From the NCBI RefSeq assembly GCF_001595645.1, contig NZ_LNKT01000045.1, positions 1 to 64,000 of the forward strand: 64,000 nt of DNA. Direction: 5' to 3'. The notes under the pieces were generated by a model. The model was not told where the DNA came from, did no database searches, and saw only the letters and a program-made list of their open reading frames with translations. Positions 51,458 through 60,730 of this stretch are shown here, in pieces; position 1 is the stretch's first letter; each line of letters starts with the position of its first letter. Both the position numbers and the translations under genes were made by a program. This DNA is from Sulfurovum riftiae. GTDB lineage: Bacteria > Campylobacterota > Campylobacteria > Campylobacterales > Sulfurovaceae.

Positions 51458-53466
51458 TGTCTGGAATTGTATTCTCAACTTGGAGAGGCGAGTTTATCGA
51501 CAACCGCGGTAAACCCTCTGACGAGTCGAGCCAATCCGAATTCAAACTGCCTGAGACCTATCATGGAGAGAAGAACTCCAAAGCGTTCATCGGCTGGGAT
51601 GGTGTGGCCATTTTCGACGAGAACATCGATGCGGTGGAGCTTGCTTCGAAGTATGCGGCGCAGTATCAGGAGTATTCTGAAGCCTGCGGACGTTGCGCAC
51701 CGGGCAGATGGGGCGGCAGGATCCTCTACGACCTTCTTGACAAGATCGCCCGTGGTGAGGGTTCTCATGACGATATAGCACACCTCAAAGAGATCAGCAA
51801 AACGATGATGGCGACTTCCAAATGCGAGATCGGCAAAACGGTTCCAAAGCCGATCCTCGATCTGATGGAACACTATAAAGATCAGTTCGATACCTGTATC
51901 GATGCGCAGATCCCTTCCAGACATTATGGAGGAGATACGGACTATATCGCCAAGGTGACCGCACCATGTACCGATATGTGTCCTGCACATGTGGATATCC
52001 CGGCGTACATCGAGGGTGTAAGAGATATGGTCTTTACGGATTCTCTGGCTGCGACAAGACAGACGATGCCTCTGGCACATACCTGTGGACGTGTCTGCCC
52101 ACATCCGTGTGAAGATGCCTGTAGACGAGCCAACCTGGACGAGCCAATCTCCATTATGGAGCTGAAGCGTCTGGGTGCGGACTATGAAACGGACCACGAA
52201 CTCAACTGGCTGCATCCGCAGGAGCCGAAGCCGCCGAGAAACGACGGCAAAAAGGTAGCGATCATCGGTGCAGGGCCTGCCGGTCTGACAGCAGCCTACT
52301 ATCTGGCACTTGAAGGAATTCAGGTCGATATCTTTGAAGAGCTTCCGGTCAACGGCGGTGAAGTTGCCGTAGGTGTACCTGAGTACAGGATGCCTATCGA
52401 CAAGTACAACAAAGATATCGAACTGGTCCTCAGTATGCCGACGGTCAGCATTGTCAACAACCACAGAGTGGATGCGGAACGTCTCAAAGAGATCGATGCA
52501 GAGTATGATGCCACACTGCTCGGGTTTGGTGCAAGACTTTCCAAAAAAGTACGTGCAGCCAATGAAAACCCGAATATGGGCGGATACTGGGGTGCGATCG
52601 CGATGCTTGACAAAGTGAACCTTTGGCACAAGTACGGTATCGGTGCTCCGGCCTCCAACGAACTCAAGGACAAAGTCGTTGTCTGTGTCGGTGGTGGATT
52701 CACCTCTATGGACGTCGTAAGATGCTCCATCCGTGAGGGCGCCAAGAAGGTGATCATGCTTTACCGTCGTGACGAGAAGACGATCATCAGGAACACGACC
52801 TATGAAGAGTACCATGAAGCGGTCGAAGAGGGTGTGGAGTTCATCTTCCACTCGGCGATCGAAGAGATATTCGATGACGGAGAGAAGATCACCAAACTCA
52901 AAGTGAACCGTTTCGAGCTTGTACCTGACCCCAATGGCGGACGTGCACAGCTTGTCAAGATCGAAGGCGGGGATTTCGAGATCGAGTGTGATTACCTTAT
53001 CCCTGCGGTCTCCCAGGCGCTCGATACGCAGATACTGCCTGAAGAGTGGAATATCGAGATGACCTCCTGGAACAGTATTTTGACCAACGGTAAAGATTTC
53101 ATGACGTCACGTCCGGGGCTCTTTGCCGCAGGTGACTGTGAATACGGCCCAATGACCATCGTCAACGCTGTCGGCCAGGCACGCCGTGCCGCTTCGGTCA
53201 TCAGCCGCTATATCTATGACGGCAAGTGTTCGCTGACGGATGACGAGATCATGGAAGACCACCTTGCCAGACTCCGTGTCTATGATAAGAACGAGAAGAT
53301 CACAGGCTGGATGCCGGGTCTTCCGAGAGCCGAGAGTGAAAAACTCGATGTAGATGAGAGAAAGACCAACAACAAAGAGGTCAATCTCGGATTTACGGGA
53401 GAAGAGGCCATCGCAGAAGCAGAAAGATGTATGCGGTGTTACTATATCTCCATGGTGGCGGTGTGA
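51457..53466 (+). CDS. GltD-like flavoprotein at the NuoF position
   Basis: A 669-residue fusion. Residues 65-135 resemble the C-terminal Fe-S domain of NuoF, with ACGRCAPGRWGG (C77, C80) and C123, but the third ligand of N3 is Gly (position 82). Residues 165-669 are a glutamate-synthase small-subunit type oxidoreductase: Fe-S ligands C171, C175, C210, C214, C218 and C222 (CTDMCPAHVDIP, CGRVCPHPCEDAC), FAD site IIGAGPAGLTAA (269-280) and a second dinucleotide fold VCVGGGFTSMD. YRRDEK after it is the form seen in NADPH-binding GltD. It has no FMN/NADH domain of NuoF, so electrons must enter by another route. Confidence 0.88.
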   Translation: MSGIVFSTWRGEFIDNRGKPSDESSQSEFKLPETYHGEKNSKAFIGWDGVAIFDENIDAVELASKYAAQYQEYSEACGRCAPGRWGGRILYDLLDKIARGEGSHDDIAHLKEISKTMMATSKCEIGKTVPKPILDLMEHYKDQFDTCIDAQIPSRHYGGDTDYIAKVTAPCTDMCPAHVDIPAYIEGVRDMVFTDSLAATRQTMPLAHTCGRVCPHPCEDACRRANLDEPISIMELKRLGADYETDHELNWLHPQEPKPPRNDGKKVAIIGAGPAGLTAAYYLALEGIQVDIFEELPVNGGEVAVGVPEYRMPIDKYNKDIELVLSMPTVSIVNNHRVDAERLKEIDAEYDATLLGFGARLSKKVRAANENPNMGGYWGAIAMLDKVNLWHKYGIGAPASNELKDKVVVCVGGGFTSMDVVRCSIREGAKKVIMLYRRDEKTIIRNTTYEEYHEAVEEGVEFIFHSAIEEIFDDGEKITKLKVNRFELVPDPNGGRAQLVKIEGGDFEIECDYLIPAVSQALDTQILPEEWNIEMTSWNSILTNGKDFMTSRPGLFAAGDCEYGPMTIVNAVGQARRAASVISRYIYDGKCSLTDDEIMEDHLARLRVYDKNEKITGWMPGLPRAESEKLDVDERKTNNKEVNLGFTGEEAIAEAERCMRCYYISMVAV

Positions 53467-53467
53467 T

Positions 53468-55726
53468 ATGAGTGTACATAATTCTATGAATACCGGAAAA
53501 GAGATCACGGTCACCATCAACGGACAGGAGTTCAAAAGCACCTTTGGCAAGACGATCCTCGAGATCGCCAGAGAGAACGGTATCTATGTACCGACCATGT
53601 GCTACCTGACCAAGGTGCAGCCCATCGCTTCGTGCCGTATGTGTGTGGTCGAAGTCGAAGGTGTGGAGGGGATGATCCTCTCCTGCCAGGAGAAGGCGAC
53701 GGACGGTGCGGTCATCACGACCGACAGCGATGCACTTTACAACGAGCGTCAGAGCATCATGAAACTCTACAATGTCAACCACCCGCTCGAGTGCGGTGTC
53801 TGTGACAAGAGTGGAGAGTGTGACCTGCAGAATAAGACGATGGAGTTCAATCTTGAAGAACAGCCTTTCACGGCGAGGGATCAGCACAGACCGGTAGAGA
53901 ACTGGGGACATGTCTCCTATGACCCGGCACTCTGCATCATGTGCGAGAAGTGTGTGCGTGTCTCTACGGAGATCACGGGCGATGAAGCACTCAAGATCAA
54001 GTTCGGCGGATACGGCTCGACCATTATCAATACCAAGAAAGAGAAGAACTACGCTTCTCTGGGTGAAGCTGCAGCGGTCTGTCCTGTCGGTGCACTGGTC
54101 AGTACGAAGTTCAAGTACACGGCCAATGCCTGGGAACTGACGAAGATACCGAGTGCCTGCCCGCATTGCGGCGGCGGATGCCAGATGTACTACGAGGTCA
54201 GACACGAAAAGATCTACCGTGTCACCAACGAGTTTGAATTTACCAATCTCTGCGGTGCGGGAAGATTCGGGTTCGATTATGCCAACGAAGGTGTGAGCAA
54301 AGACACAGCAGCCTTTGACAAAGCGGTCGAAGCCTTCAAAAAGGCCGGTACAGTACTGCTTTCGAACCAGACCTCCAATGAAGAGGCGTTGATACTGCAG
54401 AAGCTCAAAGAGACCTACGGTTTCAAGCTGGTCTCTCCGGAAGCAAGAGCCTATCAGAAATTCATGCAGGCTTACGGCAGCATTACCGGGAAGCACCTCT
54501 ACAACGGTACGCTCAAAGGCATTGCGGATTCCAGAGCGGTCATCGTACTGGGCTCGCGTATCAATGACGATGCCCCGACGGTAAAATACCATATCAACAT
54601 GGCAAGCAAATGGAATCAGGCCAGAGTCATCTACATGCATCCGCTTGAAGACCCTGAGATCCAGAATATCGTGACACAGTTCATCAAGTATGAAGTGGGA
54701 AGTGAAGAGGGTGTGGCAGCACTTCTGGCAGATACACTGCTTAAAGAGGCTGAACTCCCCAAAGCGATCCGCTCTTTCCTCAATGACCTCGATATCGGTT
54801 ACCTCTCTGCGGAGACGAATGTAGGAGAGGAAGAGCTCGAAGCGCTTGAGAAGTCGCTGCGCAAGAAGAGCGGTTTTTCGCTAGTGGTCGGTTCCGACCT
54901 CTATGCGCACCCAAGAGCAGAGCAGATCGCAAAACTGGTTGCACTGCTTGAGCAGTATGCAGGCTTCAATGTAATTTGTATACCGCCTGCAGGCAATGCC
55001 ATGGGTATTTCGCTGGTCTGTGACCTCGATGATGCAGCTGAGGGGGCAACGGTAGGCTACAACATGCCTGCGGACTTCACCCTCTCCGCCCTTGGTGACG
55101 GTGACCTCGATATGCCTGCGATGAACCAGCAGGAAGGGACGATTGTCACGGTAGACAAACGCCTCGTGCCTATGAATGTTGCACTCCCTTACGGAGGCTA
55201 TGTTCTCAATGATATTGCCAATGCTTTGGGATTGAAAGCAGAATATACTATTGAATACACACGTGAACTGCCGGAGGAGAAAGGTTTTGAAGCGATAGCG
55301 TTCGACGACCTGCCTGACTACTTCGACAGTGTAGGGAATGAGCACAGAGGCTATCTGCTGAAAAGCAAAAAAGTTTCTCTCGGCAGAACAGTCGAAGAGG
55401 TGGAAGAGCTGGAAGGTTTTGACGGTGCGGTGATCTACAACTGCAACCCGACAGAGCAATTCTCGGCGTTCACCGCCAAGTCATCCAACCTGGAAGATGA
55501 AGCGGTACTTCTCGGGTCGCAGCAGTTCGCTGTGGCAACCAAACTAAAAGATGGTGAACGTATAAAATTCACTATCGATGGTGTGAATTTTGATCGGTTG
55601 TTTAAGATCGACACATCCATGAAAGGAACCATTGCGCTTAACCCTACATTTGATATGGGATTAAGTGGAGCTTTGGTATCCTCTTATAGATTTAAGAGGC
55701 TAGATTTTGAAAGGGCAGGAAATTAA
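53468..55726 (+). CDS. nuoG: Complex I subunit G, paralogue 1
   Basis: A 752-residue Fe-S subunit of the peripheral arm. Ligands visible: [2Fe-2S] C45, C56, C59, C73; N5 H105, C109, C112, C118; N4 C156, C159, C162, C205; and N7 C231, C234, C238, C262 (CPHCGGGC ... LCGAGRF). The rest is the molybdopterin-oxidoreductase-like domain without cofactor. ATG 53468 lies two bases after the preceding stop; a frame extension to 53354 overlaps that gene and is not used. Its C-terminal half shares ALGDGDLDMPAMNQQEGT with paralogue 2. Confidence 0.93.
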   Translation: MSVHNSMNTGKEITVTINGQEFKSTFGKTILEIARENGIYVPTMCYLTKVQPIASCRMCVVEVEGVEGMILSCQEKATDGAVITTDSDALYNERQSIMKLYNVNHPLECGVCDKSGECDLQNKTMEFNLEEQPFTARDQHRPVENWGHVSYDPALCIMCEKCVRVSTEITGDEALKIKFGGYGSTIINTKKEKNYASLGEAAAVCPVGALVSTKFKYTANAWELTKIPSACPHCGGGCQMYYEVRHEKIYRVTNEFEFTNLCGAGRFGFDYANEGVSKDTAAFDKAVEAFKKAGTVLLSNQTSNEEALILQKLKETYGFKLVSPEARAYQKFMQAYGSITGKHLYNGTLKGIADSRAVIVLGSRINDDAPTVKYHINMASKWNQARVIYMHPLEDPEIQNIVTQFIKYEVGSEEGVAALLADTLLKEAELPKAIRSFLNDLDIGYLSAETNVGEEELEALEKSLRKKSGFSLVVGSDLYAHPRAEQIAKLVALLEQYAGFNVICIPPAGNAMGISLVCDLDDAAEGATVGYNMPADFTLSALGDGDLDMPAMNQQEGTIVTVDKRLVPMNVALPYGGYVLNDIANALGLKAEYTIEYTRELPEEKGFEAIAFDDLPDYFDSVGNEHRGYLLKSKKVSLGRTVEEVEELEGFDGAVIYNCNPTEQFSAFTAKSSNLEDEAVLLGSQQFAVATKLKDGERIKFTIDGVNFDRLFKIDTSMKGTIALNPTFDMGLSGALVSSYRFKRLDFERAGN

Positions 55727-55727
55727 T

Positions 55728-58190
55728 ATGAGTACAGTCAATATTAAAATCGATGGTAGAGAATTTGCGGTCAAAGAGGGTGAATATATCCTCAATGCTG
55801 CACGTGCCAACGATGTTTTTATTCCCGCGATCTGTTATTTGACAAGATGTTCGCCAACCCTGGCGTGTCGTCTTTGTCTTGTAGAGGCCGACGGAAAACA
55901 GGTATATGCATGTAACGCAAAAGTGAAAGAGGGGATGGAGATCACGGTCGATACGCCGAACATCCTTGAAGAGCGTCGTGCGATCATGGAAGTCTACGAT
56001 GTCAACCACCCGCTTCAGTGTGGTGTCTGTGACAAGAGTGGAGAGTGTGAACTTCAGAACTATACACTGGAGCTGGGTGTCGATTCGCAGTCTTACATGA
56101 TCCCTGATACCAAGAGAGAGGTAAAGAACTGGAGTTCCGTACTGCACTACGATGCAGGTCTTTGTATTGTGTGCGAGAGATGTACCACCGTGTGTAAAGA
56201 CATGATCGGTGATGCTGCACTTACGACAACAAAAAGAGGCGGAGAGGCACTTGACAAAGGTTTCAAGGATACAATGCCGAAAGATGCCTATGCAATGTGG
56301 AACAAACTGCAGAAGTCGGTCATTGCACCGAGCAACGGAACAGAATATACGAACTGTTCGGATTGCGGTGAATGTGCTGCAGTATGTCCGGTAGGTGCAT
56401 TGGTCAGCAGAGATTTCCAGTATAAATCCAATGCATGGGATCTCAAGAGAATCCCTGCTGTTTCTGCACATTCAAGTGACGGGTTCCAGATCTATTATGA
56501 AGTAAAACCGGCTTCCATAGAGAACAGAACCGAGAAGATCTTCCGTGTGACCAACGAGTGGAACTACGTTTCCCTTGACGGTGCGGCGCGTTTTGCCTAC
56601 GATTTCGAAAATGCGGATGTGCGTAAGGATGAAGCGGCATTCAACGCAGCGATCGAAGCCTTCAAGAAAGCCGATACAGTACGTTTCAACTCTGTCATTA
56701 CCAATGAAGAGGCATTGATGCTTCAGACACTCAAAGAGAAGATGGGATTCAAGCTCTACAACCCTGAGGTAAGAGCGTTCCAGAAATTCCTCGGGTATTA
56801 TCAGAAAGCTTCCGGAAACAGATTCTGGACGACAGACAACGATGCGATCATGAAGAAGAGTGACTTTGTCATTGCCCTTGGCGCTGCACTCAGAAATGAC
56901 GCACCTGGTATGAAATATGCTTTCAACAATGTTCAGAAGATGAATAAAGGTGCCGGACTTTATTTCCACCCGATCGGCGATACGCTGATCCCTTCATTTG
57001 GCAAGAGTGTAGAGTGTTTCACCCACAAGCCCGGCCTTGAAGAAGCAGCGTTGTATCTTGTACTCGACCTCTTTGCAGACAAAGAGAAGCTGCCTGAAGA
57101 GGTAAAAGAGTATCTGGCAGGCTTCAAAACGACTGAGACGAAAATCGTCAAAGAGAAGGTCATGAAAGATGTGACCGAGACAGTGGTCGACGAAGAGACA
57201 GGTGAGAGCAAAGAGGTGACCAAGAAGGTACCTGAAATGGTAGAGAAAGAGATTACGGTCGAAAAGAACGGCCTGGTCGACCTTGTTGGCGGTGACTCTG
57301 CGACCTTCCCTGATACTTTTGAGAAGATGATGAAGAAAAAAGAGTCCTTCTCAATGATGATCGGTGAAGACTTCTACTACCATGAAAAAGCGGAGAATCT
57401 TGCCAAACTGATCGCACTGATAGAAGAGACCTGTGAGATCGATGTGGTCATGACACCGCCTAAAGCCAATGCACTCGGTGTAGCACTGATCTGTGAGCTT
57501 GATGATGAAGCGGAAGGTTACACCATCGGTTACAATGAAGTCGGTGACTTCAGACTCTCAGCGCTGGGAGACGGTGACCTTGACATGCCGGCTATGAACC
57601 AGCAGGAAGGGACATTCACGAACATTTCCAAAAGAGTGGTTCCGACCAATGCGGCGGTCGAGTACGGCGGATACGAGTTGAACGACCTTGTCTCTGCGCT
57701 TATCGATGAAGGTGAAGAACTCACGATTGACTGGACCGTGAAACTGCCTACCTCCAAAGGATTCCAGGCAGTCGAATTCGATGCACTTCCGAACACATAC
57801 AGCAATGACGGTACGGAGAACCGAGGATATCTGCTGAAGACATCCAATCGGAAAGCGAAGACACCTTCTGTCGAGAAGTTCGATGAGAGTGCTGCGCTCG
57901 AGGGTGAGATCGTTTACAGATGTAACCCTGCAAGACAGTTCTCCGACTTCACGGACAAAGCACATGAGATCTTCGAACCGTTCGGACTCTATGCAAGTGT
58001 CGAGAAGGCTGAAGCACTTGGATCGAAAGTGGAAGTGGTCTTCGAGAACGGAAGCATTGTGGTCGATGTGATCGCGGATGAGAAGATGACAGGGGATATC
58101 ACGAAACTTTCAGATTTCAAGAGTGCACAGAATGTGTATGATCTATTTGGTCCGGCCAGATATCAAACAGTAACAATGAGAAAGGTGTAA
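55728..58190 (+). CDS. Complex I subunit G, paralogue 2 (N7 lost, extra Fe-S site)
   Basis: An 820-residue second NuoG. [2Fe-2S] C36, C47, C50, C62 and N5 H94, C98, C101, C107 are kept. The N4 region has become a ferredoxin-like pair: C146-C149-C152-C156 (CIVCERCTTVC) and C210-C213-C216-C220 (CSDCGECAAVC), enough for two [4Fe-4S] clusters. The N7 ligands are replaced (VSAHSSDGF, SLDGAARF). A charged Lys/Glu/Val insertion follows residue 470 (KIVKEKVMKDVTETVV). AGGA before ATG 55728 sets the start one base after the previous stop. Confidence 0.92.
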   Translation: MSTVNIKIDGREFAVKEGEYILNAARANDVFIPAICYLTRCSPTLACRLCLVEADGKQVYACNAKVKEGMEITVDTPNILEERRAIMEVYDVNHPLQCGVCDKSGECELQNYTLELGVDSQSYMIPDTKREVKNWSSVLHYDAGLCIVCERCTTVCKDMIGDAALTTTKRGGEALDKGFKDTMPKDAYAMWNKLQKSVIAPSNGTEYTNCSDCGECAAVCPVGALVSRDFQYKSNAWDLKRIPAVSAHSSDGFQIYYEVKPASIENRTEKIFRVTNEWNYVSLDGAARFAYDFENADVRKDEAAFNAAIEAFKKADTVRFNSVITNEEALMLQTLKEKMGFKLYNPEVRAFQKFLGYYQKASGNRFWTTDNDAIMKKSDFVIALGAALRNDAPGMKYAFNNVQKMNKGAGLYFHPIGDTLIPSFGKSVECFTHKPGLEEAALYLVLDLFADKEKLPEEVKEYLAGFKTTETKIVKEKVMKDVTETVVDEETGESKEVTKKVPEMVEKEITVEKNGLVDLVGGDSATFPDTFEKMMKKKESFSMMIGEDFYYHEKAENLAKLIALIEETCEIDVVMTPPKANALGVALICELDDEAEGYTIGYNEVGDFRLSALGDGDLDMPAMNQQEGTFTNISKRVVPTNAAVEYGGYELNDLVSALIDEGEELTIDWTVKLPTSKGFQAVEFDALPNTYSNDGTENRGYLLKTSNRKAKTPSVEKFDESAALEGEIVYRCNPARQFSDFTDKAHEIFEPFGLYASVEKAEALGSKVEVVFENGSIVVDVIADEKMTGDITKLSDFKSAQNVYDLFGPARYQTVTMRKV

Positions 58191-58191
58191 T

Positions 58192-59223
58192 ATGGAAACA
58201 ACACTCGTACAGAATTTACCGGAAGTGACTGCAGCTGGTGTGATCATCAAGGCCATCATTATTTTGGCAGTGATCTCAGCGATCGCCGGATTTGGTACCT
58301 ATATCGAAAGAAAGGTACTTGCATTCATGCAAAGAAGACTCGGGCCGATGCACGTTGGTCCTTACGGATTGCTGCAGTTGGTAGCGGATGGTATCAAACT
58401 CTTTACCAAAGAAGATATCGTTCCGCAGAATGCGAACTCGCTTATCTTCAAGATAGCCCCTTCCATTACGGCGGCAACAGCGTTCATCGCTTTGGCGGCC
58501 GTACCGGTTTTCCCGGATTTCACCATTCCTGAATGGATACCGCTTCTGGGAGGTGTGTTCGTACCGTCGATCGCAGCCGACCTGAATATAGGTATCCTTT
58601 TTGTGCTTGGTATGATGGCAGCCGGACTTTACGGTCCGCTTCTTGCAGGTATGGCACAGGCGAACAAATGGGGTATCATCGGTGCGGCAAGAACAGCGAT
58701 ACAGTTCCTGAGTTATGAAGTCGTGACAGGTCTTTCCATCCTGGCACCGATCATGCTTGTGGGGTCACTTTCGTTCGTCGACTTTAACAATGCACAGGCA
58801 GGAGGGATCAGCCACTGGCTCATCTGGCAGCAGCCTGTAGCATTCGTACTCTTCCTCATTGCAGGGTTTGCGGAGACCAACAGAACACCGTTCGACCTTC
58901 TCGAGCATGAAGCAGAAATCGTCTCCGGATATGCCACTGAGTATTCAGGAATGAGATGGGGTATGTTCTTCATCGGTGAATACGCGAACATGATCACGAT
59001 TTCCATTATCGCGGCGGTCGTGTTCCTCGGTGGTTACAGTGAAGTGGGCATCGGTTGGTTGACGATCATCCTTAAAGTAGGATTCTTCTTCTTCCTGATG
59101 TTATGGGTAAGAGCAGCGTGGCCACACGTCAGACCGGACCAGTTGATGTGGCTGTGTTGGAAAGTCTTGATGCCGATCGCAGTGATCAATGTTGTGATCA
59201 CTGGTATCGTGATGATGGTGTAA
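58192..59223 (+). CDS. nuoH: Complex I subunit H
   Basis: A 343-residue membrane subunit that contacts NuoB/D and forms the quinone entry. YIERKVLAFMQRRLGPMHVGPYGLLQ is the invariant first loop, and FAETNRTPFDLLEHEAEIVSGY the second, with the glutamates thought to carry protons. About eight helices are predicted. Confidence 0.97.
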   Translation: METTLVQNLPEVTAAGVIIKAIIILAVISAIAGFGTYIERKVLAFMQRRLGPMHVGPYGLLQLVADGIKLFTKEDIVPQNANSLIFKIAPSITAATAFIALAAVPVFPDFTIPEWIPLLGGVFVPSIAADLNIGILFVLGMMAAGLYGPLLAGMAQANKWGIIGAARTAIQFLSYEVVTGLSILAPIMLVGSLSFVDFNNAQAGGISHWLIWQQPVAFVLFLIAGFAETNRTPFDLLEHEAEIVSGYATEYSGMRWGMFFIGEYANMITISIIAAVVFLGGYSEVGIGWLTIILKVGFFFFLMLWVRAAWPHVRPDQLMWLCWKVLMPIAVINVVITGIVMMV

Positions 59224-59232
59224 GGAGTAGGT

Positions 59233-59856
59233 ATGAGTTTAGAACAATTTAAAAACAGAAATGTAGGGACACAGGACTATAAGCTGCTCGATCTCGGCCA
59301 GTCGCCGACAGAGGGTATGGACAAGTTCTATCAGGTGGTGAGAAGAACCTTCAAAGGGGAGCTTTTCGTCGGACTGTGGGTAACCATGAGAGAGATGATC
59401 AATGCACTTTTCAAAGGAAATATGCATACGGTGAAGTATCCGTTCGAGAAACTGCCGATCTCTCCGAGATACAGAGCGATCCACGATATGCTCAGACTGC
59501 TTGAAAGCGGCCACTACAGATGTATCGGATGCGGGCTTTGCGAAAAGATCTGTATTTCCAACTGTATCACGATGGATACCAGATATGACGAGAACCAGAG
59601 AAAAGAGGTCAGTGAATATACGATCAACTTCGGGCGCTGTATCTTCTGCGGATACTGTGCGGAAGTCTGTCCCGAACTGGCGATCGTTCACGGACCGAGA
59701 TATGAGACCGCTTCGGAGCAGAGAGCGAGTTTCTCACTCTTTGAAGATATGTTGACACCGATCGACAAACTCAACCTTCAGCAGGAATATGACGGATTTG
59801 GTGCCGTTTCTCCGAATGCTGATGAGAACATTAAAAAAACGCCATTAGCGTATTAG
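59233..59856 (+). CDS. nuoI: Complex I subunit I
   Basis: A 207-residue peripheral subunit with two [4Fe-4S] clusters, N6a and N6b. Ligands: CIGCGLCEKICISNC and CIFCGYCAEVCPE. An N-terminal amphipathic helix binds the membrane arm. nuoJ follows after 11 bases. Confidence 0.96.
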   Translation: MSLEQFKNRNVGTQDYKLLDLGQSPTEGMDKFYQVVRRTFKGELFVGLWVTMREMINALFKGNMHTVKYPFEKLPISPRYRAIHDMLRLLESGHYRCIGCGLCEKICISNCITMDTRYDENQRKEVSEYTINFGRCIFCGYCAEVCPELAIVHGPRYETASEQRASFSLFEDMLTPIDKLNLQQEYDGFGAVSPNADENIKKTPLAY

Positions 59857-59867
59857 GAGGAGCAGAT

Positions 59868-60431
59868 ATGTATGAAATGATAGCCTTTTACCTATTTTCG
59901 GCTTTAACAATAGGACTTTTCCTCATCACTGTCATGAGCAAGAACGTACTCTATGCTATGACATCGCTTGCGGCGGGAATGGTGTTGATCTCAGGATTCT
60001 TCTTCATCCTCGGTGCGGACTTCCTCGGTGTGGTCCAGCTTATCGTGTATGTGGGTGCGATCATGGCACTTTACTCTTTTGCGATGATGTTCTTCGATGC
60101 GACCAAAGATATCAAAGAGAAGAATACCAATCCGGCACTGGTCTTCGTGCTTGGCGGTTTGAGTGCTCTGGCGCTTGTACTGATGTTCGCAGCACCGATC
60201 TACAATGAATCCATTCAGGCACTCTACCCGATGCATGAAGGGGTAGGGAATGCACAGGATGTCGGTATCGTACTCTTTACGAAGTACCTCATACCGTTCG
60301 AGGTTGCAGCGGTCATGTTGCTTGTTGCCATGATAGCAGGGATCATCCTTGCCGGTAAAAAAATGGATCAGAGTCTCACTAAAGATACCAGTGTAGATGA
60401 TGAAATCTTGACACAAAAGGATGAAAAATGA
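59868..60431 (+). CDS. nuoJ: Complex I subunit J
   Basis: A 187-residue membrane subunit with five helices. VVQLIVYVGAIMALYSFAMMF is the conserved helix 3 with its pi-bulge. The C-terminal 25 residues are acidic. It overlaps nuoK by four bases. Confidence 0.95.
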   Translation: MYEMIAFYLFSALTIGLFLITVMSKNVLYAMTSLAAGMVLISGFFFILGADFLGVVQLIVYVGAIMALYSFAMMFFDATKDIKEKNTNPALVFVLGGLSALALVLMFAAPIYNESIQALYPMHEGVGNAQDVGIVLFTKYLIPFEVAAVMLLVAMIAGIILAGKKMDQSLTKDTSVDDEILTQKDEK

Positions 60432-60730
60432 TAGGCTTATCTCACTATCTTATCGTCTCTGCACTGATTTTCTCTATCGGGTTGATGGGTGTACTGAGAA
60501 GAAGAAATCTTTTAATGCTTTTCTTCGCAACGGAAGTCATGCTCAATGCGGTCAATATAGCATTTGCAGCGATCTCGCATTACTATAACGATCTGACAGG
60601 CCAGATGTTCGCATTCTTCATCATCGCGATCGCGGCGAGTGAAGTGGCTGTCGGGCTGGGTATCCTGATCGTATTGTACAAAAAACACGGTAGTCTCGAT
60701 CTTGACGACCTAGCAAGTATGAAGGGGTAA
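60428..60730 (+). CDS. nuoK: Complex I subunit K
   Basis: A 100-residue membrane subunit with three helices. The two proton-path glutamates lie in FFATEVMLNAVNIAF and AIAASEVAVGLGILI. The stop overlaps the first ATG of nuoL by one base. Confidence 0.96.
   Translation: MIGLSHYLIVSALIFSIGLMGVLRRRNLLMLFFATEVMLNAVNIAFAAISHYYNDLTGQMFAFFIIAIAASEVAVGLGILIVLYKKHGSLDLDDLASMKG

Noticed and set aside
51475-52851. 458-codon minus-strand frame opposite the GltD-like gene
   Set aside because: It mirrors the codon bias of the strongly supported plus-strand gene and has no recognisable domain or ribosome site. Similar long antisense frames at 53393-54640 and 41552-42181 were dropped for the same reason.
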